The position numbers and the translations under genes are program-made. From Candidatus Microsaccharimonas sossegonensis (GTDB lineage Bacteria; Patescibacteriota; Saccharimonadia; Saccharimonadales; Saccharimonadaceae), in assembly GCA_004100325.1 (NCBI GenBank), contig SCKX01000001.1, positions 186,001 to 250,000 on the forward strand: DNA of 64,000 nt, in the 5' to 3' direction. The notes beneath the pieces were generated by a model that saw only the letters and a program-made list of their open reading frames with translations, was not told the origin of the DNA and made no database searches. Below, one piece after another: positions 30,661-40,412 of the stretch (the stretch's first letter is position 1; each line of letters begins with the position of its first letter).

Positions 30661-31484
30661 TAAATTTCCTCCGCAAACGATGGTGAACGTTTTCTAAAAT
30701 ACATAGCCCCTAAGACAATAAATATAAGCGTAATAAGAAGCGGGATAACGTAGAAGTACTGATGTTGACTATACAGGGATCCTAGCGTCAAAGCATTTGG
30801 GGTGACAACAAAATATCGTGCATCTTGAATAATTTGTGCAACAGGGTTTAGGATCATTAGTTGAGCTATCCAGGGAGTAACCTTTAACACTAGATCAATA
30901 GGGTACAAAATTGGTGTTGCGTAAAAACCAGCCTGTAGCACTACTTCCCAAATATAATTAATATCCCTAAAACGTACGTACAAAGCGCTAAGAAGAAAGG
31001 CAATACCAAGAGCAAAAACAAAAAGTTCAACTATAAATGGAATTATTAGTAATGTACGCCACTCAAATGGGACCCCATTAATAACCATAAAAATAGCAAC
31101 AACAACCAAGTTGATCCCAAGATTGATTAAGGCAGATAATGAACCTGCCAGGACAACGACATATCGAGGAAAGGCGAGCTTTCTCATTAAATCACCCTTA
31201 CCGACAATGGCCGACAGCCCGTTAGTCGTTACCTCAACAAAATAACTCCACATAACCACGCCAAGTAAAAGATATACCGCATAGTGCGGGATAGTAGAGC
31301 CTATTTTTAAGAAATAGACAAATACAACATATAAAATAGCGAACAGGGCCAGCGGACGCAACAAGCTCCAGACGTACCCCAACGCAGATCCTTTGTATCG
31401 AAGCTTGAAATCTGTAATAACAAGTTGCTTTAGTAGAATAATAGAGTAACGATATTTACTCTGTGCTTTTTTTATTGGATTCAC
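30660..31484 (-). CDS. wzm: ABC-2 type polysaccharide export permease
   Basis: Six-TM ABC-2 pattern (LKLRYKGSALGYVWSLLRPL...); stop/start overlap with wzt. Confidence 0.9.
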   Translation of the reverse strand: MNPIKKAQSKYRYSIILLKQLVITDFKLRYKGSALGYVWSLLRPLALFAILYVVFVYFLKIGSTIPHYAVYLLLGVVMWSYFVEVTTNGLSAIVGKGDLMRKLAFPRYVVVLAGSLSALINLGINLVVVAIFMVINGVPFEWRTLLIIPFIVELFVFALGIAFLLSALYVRFRDINYIWEVVLQAGFYATPILYPIDLVLKVTPWIAQLMILNPVAQIIQDARYFVVTPNALTLGSLYSQHQYFYVIPLLITLIFIVLGAMYFRKRSPSFAEEI

Positions 31485-31542
31485 AATAATCTTATTATAG
31501 GGACATTTTGAGGGGTAAGCAATGATATACTGATATTAATCT

Positions 31543-32511
31543 ATGTCAGAATTAAATAAAGAAATAATCATCACCGGTATAAACGGCTTCGTCGGCGAAC
31601 ATCTCGCTCGTCACCTACACTCGTCCGACTTCTCTGTTACGGGCATTGGTCGCGAAGAATACCCAAATAGCACCGTTTCACCTTATATTGATAGGTATCA
31701 ACAAGCTGACCTGCTGAATGCATCCCAGGTCGGCACGCTTCATTTAAAAAACGCGGCCGCAATTATCCACCTAGCTGGCCTCGCATCGGTTGCTGATTCA
31801 TTTAAAACACCAGAGCTATACAAATCTGGCAACGCCGAAATGACGGATAACCTACTGACAACCGCCAAACAACAGGGCTTTAGAGGCAGAGTAGTGGCAA
31901 TTAGCACCGGTGCTCTTTATGATCCAAACCAATCAATGCCACTCACCGAGGATTCCAAGATAACAGAAGGCTCTCCCTACGCAGTCGGTAAAATTCGGGC
32001 AGAAGAAGTGATCAAAAGGCACAAAGCTAATGGCCTCGATGTTGTTATTGCACGACCATTCAACCATATTGGACCTGGTCAAGGGAATGGATTTCTTGTC
32101 GCCGACCTTTATGGCCAACTCCTTGTTGCACGCGAAACCCAATCGTCAACCATTTCTGTTGGAAACCTTGCTACAAAAAGAGATTACACTGACGTTCGTG
32201 ACATTGTCACGGCCTATACAAAACTTGCTACGGCTGATGCACTCACACATGAAACATACAATATTGCATCTGGCGCATCGTTGTCTGGGTTTGAAATACT
32301 TCATATACTACAAAAAACCATGGGCCTCGAGTTGATCAAACCAGTAACTGATCAATCCCGCGTCCGCCTTACTGATGCTCTAGATATTATCGGTGACGCA
32401 AGTCGTTTGAAAAACGAGCTAAGCTGGGATATCCTGTCAAGCCCTACGACCGCCATTAAAGATTTCGTGGAACGACGACACTCTGAAACTACCGAGCCCG
32501 CAAATACATAG
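31543..32511 (+). CDS. NAD-dependent epimerase/reductase, GDP-4-keto-6-deoxy-mannose reductase-like
   Basis: IITGINGFVGEHLARHL, YxxxK-type SPYAVGKIRAE, ARPFNHIGPGQGNGF. Confidence 0.82.
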   Translation: MSELNKEIIITGINGFVGEHLARHLHSSDFSVTGIGREEYPNSTVSPYIDRYQQADLLNASQVGTLHLKNAAAIIHLAGLASVADSFKTPELYKSGNAEMTDNLLTTAKQQGFRGRVVAISTGALYDPNQSMPLTEDSKITEGSPYAVGKIRAEEVIKRHKANGLDVVIARPFNHIGPGQGNGFLVADLYGQLLVARETQSSTISVGNLATKRDYTDVRDIVTAYTKLATADALTHETYNIASGASLSGFEILHILQKTMGLELIKPVTDQSRVRLTDALDIIGDASRLKNELSWDILSSPTTAIKDFVERRHSETTEPANT

Positions 32512-32581
32512 CTGCTTAAATCAAAGCGAATCAACCACAAAAGCCACACTCGGTCAGTGCTATTCAATTTTCGATCAATTT

Positions 32582-33580
32582 TTACAATTTTGTTGATTCA
32601 ATAGCAAGATCGTGATCAACCATCAACTTGACGAGTCCTGGAAAATCCACTTTTCGCTTCCATCCAAGTTCTTTTTCGGCTTTTGTTGGGTCACCAAGAA
32701 GCACATCAACCTCTGCTGGACGCATAAATGCAGGGTTTTGTTTTACATATGGCTTCCAATCATCAATACCAACGTGTTTAAACGCAGTATCCAAGAATTC
32801 TTCAATAGAATGAGTCTCACCTGTTGCAAGAACATAATCTTTTGGCACGTCTTGCTGAAGCATTCGCCACATACCTTCTACGTAATCGCCCGCATATCCC
32901 CAGTCTCTCTTTGGCCATAGGTCACCAAGTTCAACGTGATCTTGAAGCCCGAGTTTAATCCTCGCAACCGCATTTGTTATTTTTCGAGTAACAAACTCTA
33001 TGCCACGACGATCACCTTCGTGATTAAAGAGGATTCCAGAAACGGCAAACATATTATAACTTTCGCGATAGTTTCTTGTAATCCAGTACCCATATAGCTT
33101 TGCAACGCCGTATGGACTTCTAGGATGAAATGTCGCTTCTTCTGTATAGCCATTCTTTGGTCGGTTATATTCAAGGCCACCATACATTTCAGACGTAGAT
33201 GCTTGGTAAAAACGAACCTTATTTTCAGTATCCGTTAAGCGGATCGCTTCGAGCATATTCAGTACGCCTTTTCCAGTAACATCGCTCGTCAGCATTGGGT
33301 CTTTAAACGAGTAGCCAACGTGACTAATTGCACCGAGATTATAAACCTCATCCGGCTTTGCAAGTTGCATAGCTCGTACTAAAGAAGAGGCGTCGGTAAG
33401 ATCGGCTTCAATAAGTGTTACATATGGGAACTCTGATTCAGTAGCCTCGCGCTTAGGGTTGTGTTGTCCCCTAATAATTCCAAAAATCTCGTATCCTTTT
33501 TCGTTCAATAATTCAGCAAGGTGACCACCATCTTGTCCAGTGATTCCAGTAATTAAAGCGCGTTTTTTAGCCTCAGCCAT
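32582..33580 (-). CDS. gmd: GDP-mannose 4,6-dehydratase
   Basis: ALITGITGQDGGHLAELL, QASTSEMYG, SPYGVAKLYGYWITRNYRESY, FNHEGDRRGIEFVTRKI. Confidence 0.95.
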   Translation of the reverse strand: MAEAKKRALITGITGQDGGHLAELLNEKGYEIFGIIRGQHNPKREATESEFPYVTLIEADLTDASSLVRAMQLAKPDEVYNLGAISHVGYSFKDPMLTSDVTGKGVLNMLEAIRLTDTENKVRFYQASTSEMYGGLEYNRPKNGYTEEATFHPRSPYGVAKLYGYWITRNYRESYNMFAVSGILFNHEGDRRGIEFVTRKITNAVARIKLGLQDHVELGDLWPKRDWGYAGDYVEGMWRMLQQDVPKDYVLATGETHSIEEFLDTAFKHVGIDDWKPYVKQNPAFMRPAEVDVLLGDPTKAEKELGWKRKVDFPGLVKLMVDHDLAIESTKL

Positions 33581-33656
33581 TCAATATCCCTCGTAACATT
33601 ATGTAGTTCGTGACTTTATTATACATTACGACCACCCGAGCTTATATACTATAGAG

Positions 33657-34715
33657 ATGAAACTCCTCGAATACGAAGCCAAACACCTCCTCAAAACCGC
33701 CCACATTCCCGTGCCGATGTCGCGCCTTATTAAACTTGGCGACACCCTCCCAACGCCTCTCGTCCTCAAATCCCAAGTCCCCACCGGCGGTCGTGGCAAA
33801 GCCGGCGGGATCATTATGATCGACAAACCCGAAGACCTGCAGCCAGCAATCGACAAGCTCCTGAAATTAGAAATTAAAGGTTTCACCCCAAAAACACTCC
33901 TCGCTGAAGAAAAATTAAACATCAAAAAAGAACTCTACCTTTCGATTCTTATCGATCGCTGGTCTGCCGGCATCAAAATCTTCGCTCACAAAAACGGGGG
34001 CGTTGAGGTAGAAGAAAACACCGGTTTTACGTCGTGGTCAATCGAAAAAAAATCCCAGGCTGAAGCAATTGGGCAACAGTTAGCCGATTACTATGAACTA
34101 CCGGGTCAAACATTTGCACTCCAGGACCTAACAGAAAACTTCTACGATTGTTTCGTAAAAAACGACGCTACTTTAATAGAAATAAACCCCCTCATCCTCA
34201 CCGAAGAAGAAAACCTTGTTGCCGGCGATTGCAAAATGACGCTCGATGATGCCGCAAGTTTCCGACATGTATGGAATTTCGAGGAAAAACCAGCCGAAGT
34301 TAACTTTGTCACCATTAACCCAGAAGGAAATACTGCGACTATTGCGAATGGTGCTGGTCTTGCTATGGCGACCGTCGATGCCGCTTACCAAGCAGGTCTA
34401 AAGCCAACCAACTTCCTTGATATTGGTGGTGGCGCCAATGAAGCCACATTATTAAAAGCTTTTGAACGAATCGTGAAATACAAAAACCTCCAAGCTATCA
34501 TTATTAACATCTTCGCCGGCATCACTCGGGCCGACGAAGTCGCCAAAGCGGTCGTCGCCGCTAAAAAACAGATCAACAACCTCCCTCCATTATTTATTCG
34601 CCTCGCTGGGACAAATTATGAAGCAGCCGAAAAAATTCTCACTGAAAACAACGTTGCCCTCCTTCCAAACCTAGAATCTGCCCTTCACGCAGCCAAAGAG
34701 GTCATCCATGACTAA
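33657..34715 (+). CDS. sucC: Succinyl-CoA synthetase (ADP-forming) beta subunit
   Basis: MKLLEYEAKHLLK, KSQVPTGGRGKAGGI, LIEINPLILTEE, NFLDIGGGANE, NIFAGITRADEVAKAVV. Confidence 0.92.
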   Translation: MKLLEYEAKHLLKTAHIPVPMSRLIKLGDTLPTPLVLKSQVPTGGRGKAGGIIMIDKPEDLQPAIDKLLKLEIKGFTPKTLLAEEKLNIKKELYLSILIDRWSAGIKIFAHKNGGVEVEENTGFTSWSIEKKSQAEAIGQQLADYYELPGQTFALQDLTENFYDCFVKNDATLIEINPLILTEEENLVAGDCKMTLDDAASFRHVWNFEEKPAEVNFVTINPEGNTATIANGAGLAMATVDAAYQAGLKPTNFLDIGGGANEATLLKAFERIVKYKNLQAIIINIFAGITRADEVAKAVVAAKKQINNLPPLFIRLAGTNYEAAEKILTENNVALLPNLESALHAAKEVIHD

Positions 34716-35574
34716 TCTTTTCGAAGGTAAAAATGTCATTGTTCAAGGCATGACTGGCGCCCACGGTAGCTTCCAGACAAAGGCGATGCTGGCAGCTGGA
34801 ACAAACGTCATCGCCGGTGTCACTCCAGGTAAACAAGGGCAAGAAATAGAAGGGGTCAAAGTCTACGATTCCATCAAAGCCATTCAAGAAACTAATCAGG
34901 TTGATATCACCGTCATCTGCGTCCCAGCTCCCTACGCCAAAGCTGCCATCCTCGAAGCCATCAACGCTAAAATTCCACTCATTATCATTATTACCGAAGG
35001 CATCCCTGTCCACGATATGCTCGCCGTCAACAAAGCCTTAAAAGGCTCGCAATCAACGCTTCTCGGACCAAACTCACCCGGTGCACTTCTCCCCGGTATC
35101 AACAAACTTGGCATCATCCCCGCCAACATGTCACGAAGAGGAAACGCTGCGATCGTCAGTCGTTCTGGCACGCTCACTTATGAAACAATGGCTGGTCTGA
35201 CAGATAAAGGAATTGGTCAAAAGTACGTCATTGGTATTGGCGGTGATATCATCCACGGCATGGGCTACAAAGAGTGCCTTGAACTCTTTGAAAACGACGA
35301 AGAAGTCGATCAAATTATCCTTATCGGTGAAATCGGTGGGCAAGACGAAATAGAAGCCGCACACTATATAAAAGGGTGTGTCACAAAACCTGTTTTTGCC
35401 TACATCGCCGGTCATCATGCGCCGGAGGGTATTCAACTTGGACATGCTGGCGCCATCCTCGGATCGGCCCTGGAATCAGCCGACAACAAGACAAAAATCT
35501 TGGCAGAGTCTGGTGTTAAAACCGCAGGCAGCATCACCGAACTCATTACCTTTATAGCTAGCGCTCGTGGCTAA
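34708..35574 (+). CDS. sucD: Succinyl-CoA synthetase alpha subunit
   Basis: VQGMTGAHGSFQTKAMLAAGTNVIAGVTPGKQG, LGPNSPG, SRSGTLTYE, active-site-like GHAGAI. Confidence 0.93.
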   Translation: MTNLFEGKNVIVQGMTGAHGSFQTKAMLAAGTNVIAGVTPGKQGQEIEGVKVYDSIKAIQETNQVDITVICVPAPYAKAAILEAINAKIPLIIIITEGIPVHDMLAVNKALKGSQSTLLGPNSPGALLPGINKLGIIPANMSRRGNAAIVSRSGTLTYETMAGLTDKGIGQKYVIGIGGDIIHGMGYKECLELFENDEEVDQIILIGEIGGQDEIEAAHYIKGCVTKPVFAYIAGHHAPEGIQLGHAGAILGSALESADNKTKILAESGVKTAGSITELITFIASARG

Positions 35575-35603
35575 ACAACCCCTGTAATGTTATACTAAAA
35601 ACA

Positions 35604-36551
35604 ATGAAAACAATCAGTATTTTGATTCCCGCCTACAACGAACAAGCCGTGCTCGGGAAGCTGTTCACTCGCCTGCACACACTTGCAGATAACAACGAGA
35701 AATACGACTTTGAGTTCTTTTTTGTTAACGACGGTAGTAAGGATACCACACTGGAAATTATTAAAGAACAGGCGGAAATTGACACCCGCGTTTCGTACCT
35801 CAACCTCTCCCGTAACTTCGGTAAAGAAATCGCCATGATCGCTGCGCTTGATCACGTATCGGGTGACGCAACGGTTATTATTGACGCCGACCTGCAGGAT
35901 CCACCAGAGTTAATTCCTGAAATGATCACCTGGTGGGAAAAAGGCTATGACGATGTCTATGCAAAACGCAGCAGCCGCCTCGGTGAATCATTCCTCAAGA
36001 AATTTACCTCGAGGGTTTTTTATAATACGCTTCAATCCGTCACTCGTATTCCGATCCAAAAAGATACTGGCGATTTTCGCCTGCTTGATCGTCGCGCTGT
36101 CGAAGCTTTAAAACAAATTCGTGAAAGTCAGCGCTACACAAAAGGCTATTTTAGCTGGATCGGGTTTAAGAAAAAAGAAATCACCTATCACCGTGATGCA
36201 CGTGCCGCCGGTGAAACACACTGGAATTACTTTAGACTTGCCGACCTTGCTATTGAAGGAATTGTTTCGTTTAGTATTGCGCCCCTGCGCCTTGCAACCG
36301 CTCTTGGGACAGCTGTTGCTGTTGCGACGTTTATTTACCTTATTGTTATTGTCGTTCGAACTATTATTTTTGGTACTGACCTTGCTGGCTACCCTTCAAC
36401 CTTGGCAGTCATCCTTTTTCTTGGCGGCGCCCAGCTGCTTTCTCTTGGTATTATTGGTGAGTATGTCGGTCGTATCTTTAACGAGACCAAGAACCGTCCG
36501 CTCTATTTAATCGAGGAGCTCCACATTGGAACGAGTAAAAAAACACGCTGA
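35604..36551 (+). CDS. Glycosyltransferase family 2, GtrB/DPM1-like
   Basis: SILIPAYNEQAVLGKLFTRL, NDGSKDTT, DADLQDPPELIPEMI, two C-terminal TMs. Confidence 0.92.
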   Translation: MKTISILIPAYNEQAVLGKLFTRLHTLADNNEKYDFEFFFVNDGSKDTTLEIIKEQAEIDTRVSYLNLSRNFGKEIAMIAALDHVSGDATVIIDADLQDPPELIPEMITWWEKGYDDVYAKRSSRLGESFLKKFTSRVFYNTLQSVTRIPIQKDTGDFRLLDRRAVEALKQIRESQRYTKGYFSWIGFKKKEITYHRDARAAGETHWNYFRLADLAIEGIVSFSIAPLRLATALGTAVAVATFIYLIVIVVRTIIFGTDLAGYPSTLAVILFLGGAQLLSLGIIGEYVGRIFNETKNRPLYLIEELHIGTSKKTR

Positions 36552-36948
36552 AAAGATTAGGTTCGGAGTTGTTGGTATTGCCAATACTGGACTAGACTTT
36601 CTCATTCTCTTTCTATTAGTTGCTTTGGGACTCGACAAAATTCCCGCCAACTATATTTCTACCGGTACCGCCTTCATATTTAGCTTTTTCGTGAACAAAT
36701 CGTTCACCTTTAAATCAAAGGGCGGAAATGTAAAAAAACAGTTCCTTTACTTTATTATCGTTACAATTATTGGTCTTTGGATTATCCAACCGCTGATTAT
36801 TTTCGGGTTCAACCGCCTATTTGCAGGGACTGGTTGGTCATCTGGTATCATTCTATTCGCTGCAAAAATTATCGCGACGGTCGCTTCTCTTACGTGGAAT
36901 TATATTTTTTACAGCCGTATCGTTTTTAAAAAGATAGAAGAAAAGTAA
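36526..36948 (+). CDS. GtrA-family membrane protein
   Basis: Four-TM GtrA-like (RFGVVGIANTGLDFLILFLL...FSFFVNKSFTF...WNYIFYSRIVF). Confidence 0.88.
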   Translation: MERVKKHAEKIRFGVVGIANTGLDFLILFLLVALGLDKIPANYISTGTAFIFSFFVNKSFTFKSKGGNVKKQFLYFIIVTIIGLWIIQPLIIFGFNRLFAGTGWSSGIILFAAKIIATVASLTWNYIFYSRIVFKKIEEK

Positions 36949-36949
36949 T

Positions 36950-38041
36950 ATGGCACACATCGCTATTGACGCCCGTATCATCAACTCGACAACCGGTCGC
37001 TACGTCGAACGCCTCTTAACATATCTCCAAGAGATTGATCACACCAACGTCTATTCAGTATTGGTACGCGCCAAAGATGAAAATTTTTGGAAACCAACCG
37101 CCCACAACTTCATGATTAAAATTGCGGAATTCGATAATTACTCTATCGCCGAACAAACTGGTTTCTATAGATTTTTAAAAAAATTAAATCCTGACCTTGT
37201 ACACTTTGCAATGCCTCAACAACCGGTGTTATTTAAAGGCAAGAAAGTCACCACCTTCCACGATTTTACCCTTATCAAAACTTACAATTCAGACAAAAAC
37301 TGGTTTGTATTCCACGCCAAACAACAAATTGGAAAATCTGTTTTTAAAAAGGTAGCCACAGAAAGCAACCACATCATTACCCCAAGTAAATTTACAAAAG
37401 AAGAACTATTGAATTTCATAGCTATTGATGAAGAAAAAATAACCGTAATCTACGAATCAACCGACGTCCAACAGGGTGCTTCAAAAACCTACAAATTACC
37501 TTATAAGAAATATCTTTTATATGTTGGTCAGCAGTCTGACTACAAAAACATTAAGCGCCTTGGTGATGCCCATCAAAAAATTTTACAAATGTATCCAGAC
37601 CTAGCTTTAGTGTTGGTGGGAAAAAAGAATGCCAGTGCACTTGCAAATGAAGCTTATTTTGCAAAAAATGAATATAAAAATATCCTCTTTACCGATTTTG
37701 TCGAAGACGCACAGTTGAATTGGCTCTATACACATGCCACCGCCTATGTCTTCCCGTCGCTTATGGAGGGGTTTGGTTTGCCCGGGCTTGAAGCAATGGG
37801 TCATGGCATTCCTGTTATTAGCAGTAACGCAACCTGTCTGCCGGAAATATACGGAAAAGCTGCCTATTACTTTGAGCCTACTAATACCGATGATATTGCC
37901 CGTGCAATTATCGAAGTATTAGGTAATGAGAAACTGAGGCAAAAACTATCGATCAATGGTTATCAACAAATCAAAAAATACTCTTGGAAAAAGATGGCCG
38001 AACAAACACTAAAAATATATGAAAATGTTCTAAAATCTTGA
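36950..38041 (+). CDS. Glycosyltransferase family 4
   Basis: LLYVGQQSDYKNIKRLGDAH, FPSLMEGFGLPGLEAMGHGIPVISSNATCLPEIYG. Confidence 0.92.
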   Translation: MAHIAIDARIINSTTGRYVERLLTYLQEIDHTNVYSVLVRAKDENFWKPTAHNFMIKIAEFDNYSIAEQTGFYRFLKKLNPDLVHFAMPQQPVLFKGKKVTTFHDFTLIKTYNSDKNWFVFHAKQQIGKSVFKKVATESNHIITPSKFTKEELLNFIAIDEEKITVIYESTDVQQGASKTYKLPYKKYLLYVGQQSDYKNIKRLGDAHQKILQMYPDLALVLVGKKNASALANEAYFAKNEYKNILFTDFVEDAQLNWLYTHATAYVFPSLMEGFGLPGLEAMGHGIPVISSNATCLPEIYGKAAYYFEPTNTDDIARAIIEVLGNEKLRQKLSINGYQQIKKYSWKKMAEQTLKIYENVLKS

Positions 38042-38049
38042 TGTGAGTC

Positions 38050-38511
38050 TTAAGAACTCACCTGAGCAATCGTAATTGTCCTCTCAGTACCTTCACCCTC
38101 TGAAAAAGTGCGGATATCGGCATATTCAGTCGCGACTTGGTGCACAATTCGACGATCAGCTGGGTTTAAACGTGCCACATGCGAGCTACCAGTACGACGA
38201 ACTTCTTCAATCCAAACACGGGCTTCTTTGGCAACGCGCTCGGCGCGCTGTTTTTTATAATCGGCAATATCAATATTAACGCGCCAGACGGCGGCGTTTT
38301 GGTTACGGAGGACGGTCGAGACAAGGTACTGCATACTCCGAAGCGTTTCAGCACTACGACCAATCAGAAGGCTATTCAAATCTGTTGAGGGAACCGAGAG
38401 TTCAATCACGTCGTCATCGGTTGAAGCAACGACCTCAACATTAACACCAAAAAATGACAGGAGGTCTGCAAGATACTTTTGTGCAAATTCGGTTGATTGC
38501 TTTTTATTCAT
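38050..38511 (-). CDS. jag: Jag/KhpB-like RNA-binding protein (KH-R3H)
   Basis: LIGRSAETLRSMQYLVSTVL, R3H-like LNPADRRIVHQVA; adjacent to yidC. Confidence 0.85.
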   Translation of the reverse strand: MNKKQSTEFAQKYLADLLSFFGVNVEVVASTDDDVIELSVPSTDLNSLLIGRSAETLRSMQYLVSTVLRNQNAAVWRVNIDIADYKKQRAERVAKEARVWIEEVRRTGSSHVARLNPADRRIVHQVATEYADIRTFSEGEGTERTITIAQVSS

Positions 38512-38538
38512 GCGTTTCTCTTTCTTTACCGTCTTATA

Positions 38539-39489
38539 TTACTTCCTTGGCGTATCTTTCGCGGTAATACGAGTTATTTTTTCGCCTGTCACCATTGCCT
38601 CACGCGCCTGCTTCTCACGAGCTTTTGCTGTCGCTTTTTTGCCAGTGGGCGGCTTGACTTCGCTGGCGATTTCATCCATTTCTTTTACGTCACGCTTTAA
38701 AATGTAGTGTTGTTGAACGGCAGCAAACAGATTTGACGTCGCGTAGTAAAGCGCCAATGCGCCTGGCAGGCCCAGCATAATAAAGAGCATAAAAAATGGC
38801 AAAATTTTCGTCATTTTATTCATCATTACGGCGTTCAGTTCAGACTGGTCGGCCGCTTTACCGTCGGCAGCTTCTGCCATTACATCACGGAATCGCTTCG
38901 TTGTAGTGTTTGGGTTTGTCTGGCGACTAATAAAGTATTGGGACCCAGCAGCAAGTATCGCAAGCAGGATGAGGAAGACGTTTAGTCCACCCGGATCACC
39001 AATAGCATGGGCAGACAGGTCGATCACTCCGAAAAGTTTTTCTTTAAAATTTTCGGGATGAGCAATGAGGTCTTTAATCGGACCAATGTTTTTTAAAAGT
39101 CCATAGGTCAGCTTATCAATCTGATCACGTTGGGTTGTAAAAATCTGAATCACTTGGTAAAGCGCAATAAAAATTGGGAGCTGAATCAAGAGCGTCAAAA
39201 TTGAGCGAAATGGTTTGACACCATGTTCTTTATAAAGCTCAAGCATTTGCATGCTTTCAAGCTGTTTATTCCCTTTCGTTGCCTTTTTGATTTGTGCGAG
39301 TTTCGGCTGCAGTTTTCGCATTTGTTTTACTTGGTGAAGCTGGCGAACAACTAACGGCCACATCGCGAAGCGAACCAAAATTGTAAATATAATAAGAGCA
39401 ACACCAAAATCCGCACCTGGAATAATGCTGTATATGCCTATAAGTAGATTAAAAATTGGCTGGACAATTAACGTTTCAAAAATGTTCAT
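38539..39489 (-). CDS. yidC: Membrane protein insertase YidC/Oxa1
   Basis: IIFTILVRFAMWPLVVRQLHQVKQMRKLQPKL, QLPIFIALYQVI. Confidence 0.93.
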   Translation of the reverse strand: MNIFETLIVQPIFNLLIGIYSIIPGADFGVALIIFTILVRFAMWPLVVRQLHQVKQMRKLQPKLAQIKKATKGNKQLESMQMLELYKEHGVKPFRSILTLLIQLPIFIALYQVIQIFTTQRDQIDKLTYGLLKNIGPIKDLIAHPENFKEKLFGVIDLSAHAIGDPGGLNVFLILLAILAAGSQYFISRQTNPNTTTKRFRDVMAEAADGKAADQSELNAVMMNKMTKILPFFMLFIMLGLPGALALYYATSNLFAAVQQHYILKRDVKEMDEIASEVKPPTGKKATAKAREKQAREAMVTGEKITRITAKDTPRK

Positions 39490-39552
39490 CTAAAGTAAAT
39501 GCCCGTCTCCCTTTGTGAGCTCTCTTTCTATATCTGTAAAATTATACCATTT

Positions 39553-39906
39553 TTAGAGGCGTTTATATATACCAGCTTTTTCAAGCAGGTCATCCATGTA
39601 ACCAGAAAGCTCGGAATAGGGCGTATTTATTAACTCTGAAGACGTAGTAATAACAACAATGTCATAGACATCATTTAATTGCGGAAGATGTATTCGCATG
39701 TATTCATATATGCGGCGGCGAATTCTGTTTCGACCAACAGCGCTTTTTATAACTTTTTTACTCACAACTACTGAAATCCGCGGTCTTGATCGATGGCTAT
39801 TATTTACCCATTTAATAGTGAGTGGTTGCGAGCGAACCGCTTTGCCGTTGGTATAGACGAAGCGAAGGCTGTTATGCCCATGAAAACGGAAAGGTGAGGG
39901 GATCAT
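39553..39906 (-). CDS. rnpA: Ribonuclease P protein component
   Basis: RISVVVSKKVIKSAVGRNRIRRRIYEYMR; between yidC and rpmH; likely start MIPSPFRFHGH. Confidence 0.9.
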   Translation of the reverse strand: MIPSPFRFHGHNSLRFVYTNGKAVRSQPLTIKWVNNSHRSRPRISVVVSKKVIKSAVGRNRIRRRIYEYMRIHLPQLNDVYDIVVITTSSELINTPYSELSGYMDDLLEKAGIYKRL

Positions 39907-39944
39907 ATATATTAAGTATAAAGGATGGTAAAAGATAAGTTGGT

Positions 39945-39977
39945 AAAAAAATAAAAAACGCACCCTTGAGGTGCGGT
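39945..39977 (-). terminator. Rho-independent terminator after rpmH
   Basis: On the - strand: aaaCCGCACCtcaagGGTGCGttttttattttttt. Confidence 0.8.
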
Positions 39978-39983
39978 TTAGTA

Positions 39984-40121
39984 TTAAACTGAAAGTCGGG
40001 CACGACCTTTATTACGTCGGCGTTTTAAAACCTCAATACCGGTTTTCGACGACATACGAGCACGAAATCCGTGTGTTCGGGCGCGGTGGCGAGTGTGTGG
40101 TTGATGAGTTCGTTTTGGCAT
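39984..40121 (-). CDS. rpmH: 50S ribosomal protein L34
   Basis: [45 protein letters not shown] (not in the ORF track because of length). Confidence 0.97.
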   Translation of the reverse strand: MPKRTHQPHTRHRARTHGFRARMSSKTGIEVLKRRRNKGRARLSV

Positions 40122-40412
40122 ATCTGAATTATTTTAACAGTTTCACCTCTATTATTCAAGTATCCCCGTTTGAACCGTTTGATTTTTCTATGAAAAATGT
40201 TTTTTATATAAGACTTATCCCCTATTTTTTTGTTGTTATACACATATTTACAGAGGTAATCTGTAACTGTGTATAACTTAACCCTCTATACCCTCTAACC
40301 ATTTTTAAAGAAATTCATAACTTATTTATGCTTGTGGAAAACTTTGTTTTTACCGTATACTAAGGGGTAATAAGCAATCAAACGATATAAAAGTGCGGGG
40401 AGTATTATCAAA
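40122..40412. promoter_or_regulatory. Putative oriC/dnaA regulatory region, DnaA-box cluster
   Basis: TTATACACA (40236-40244), inverted TGTGTATAA (40268-40276), TGTGGAAAA (40333-40341); AT-rich; divergent rpmH/dnaA. Confidence 0.7.
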
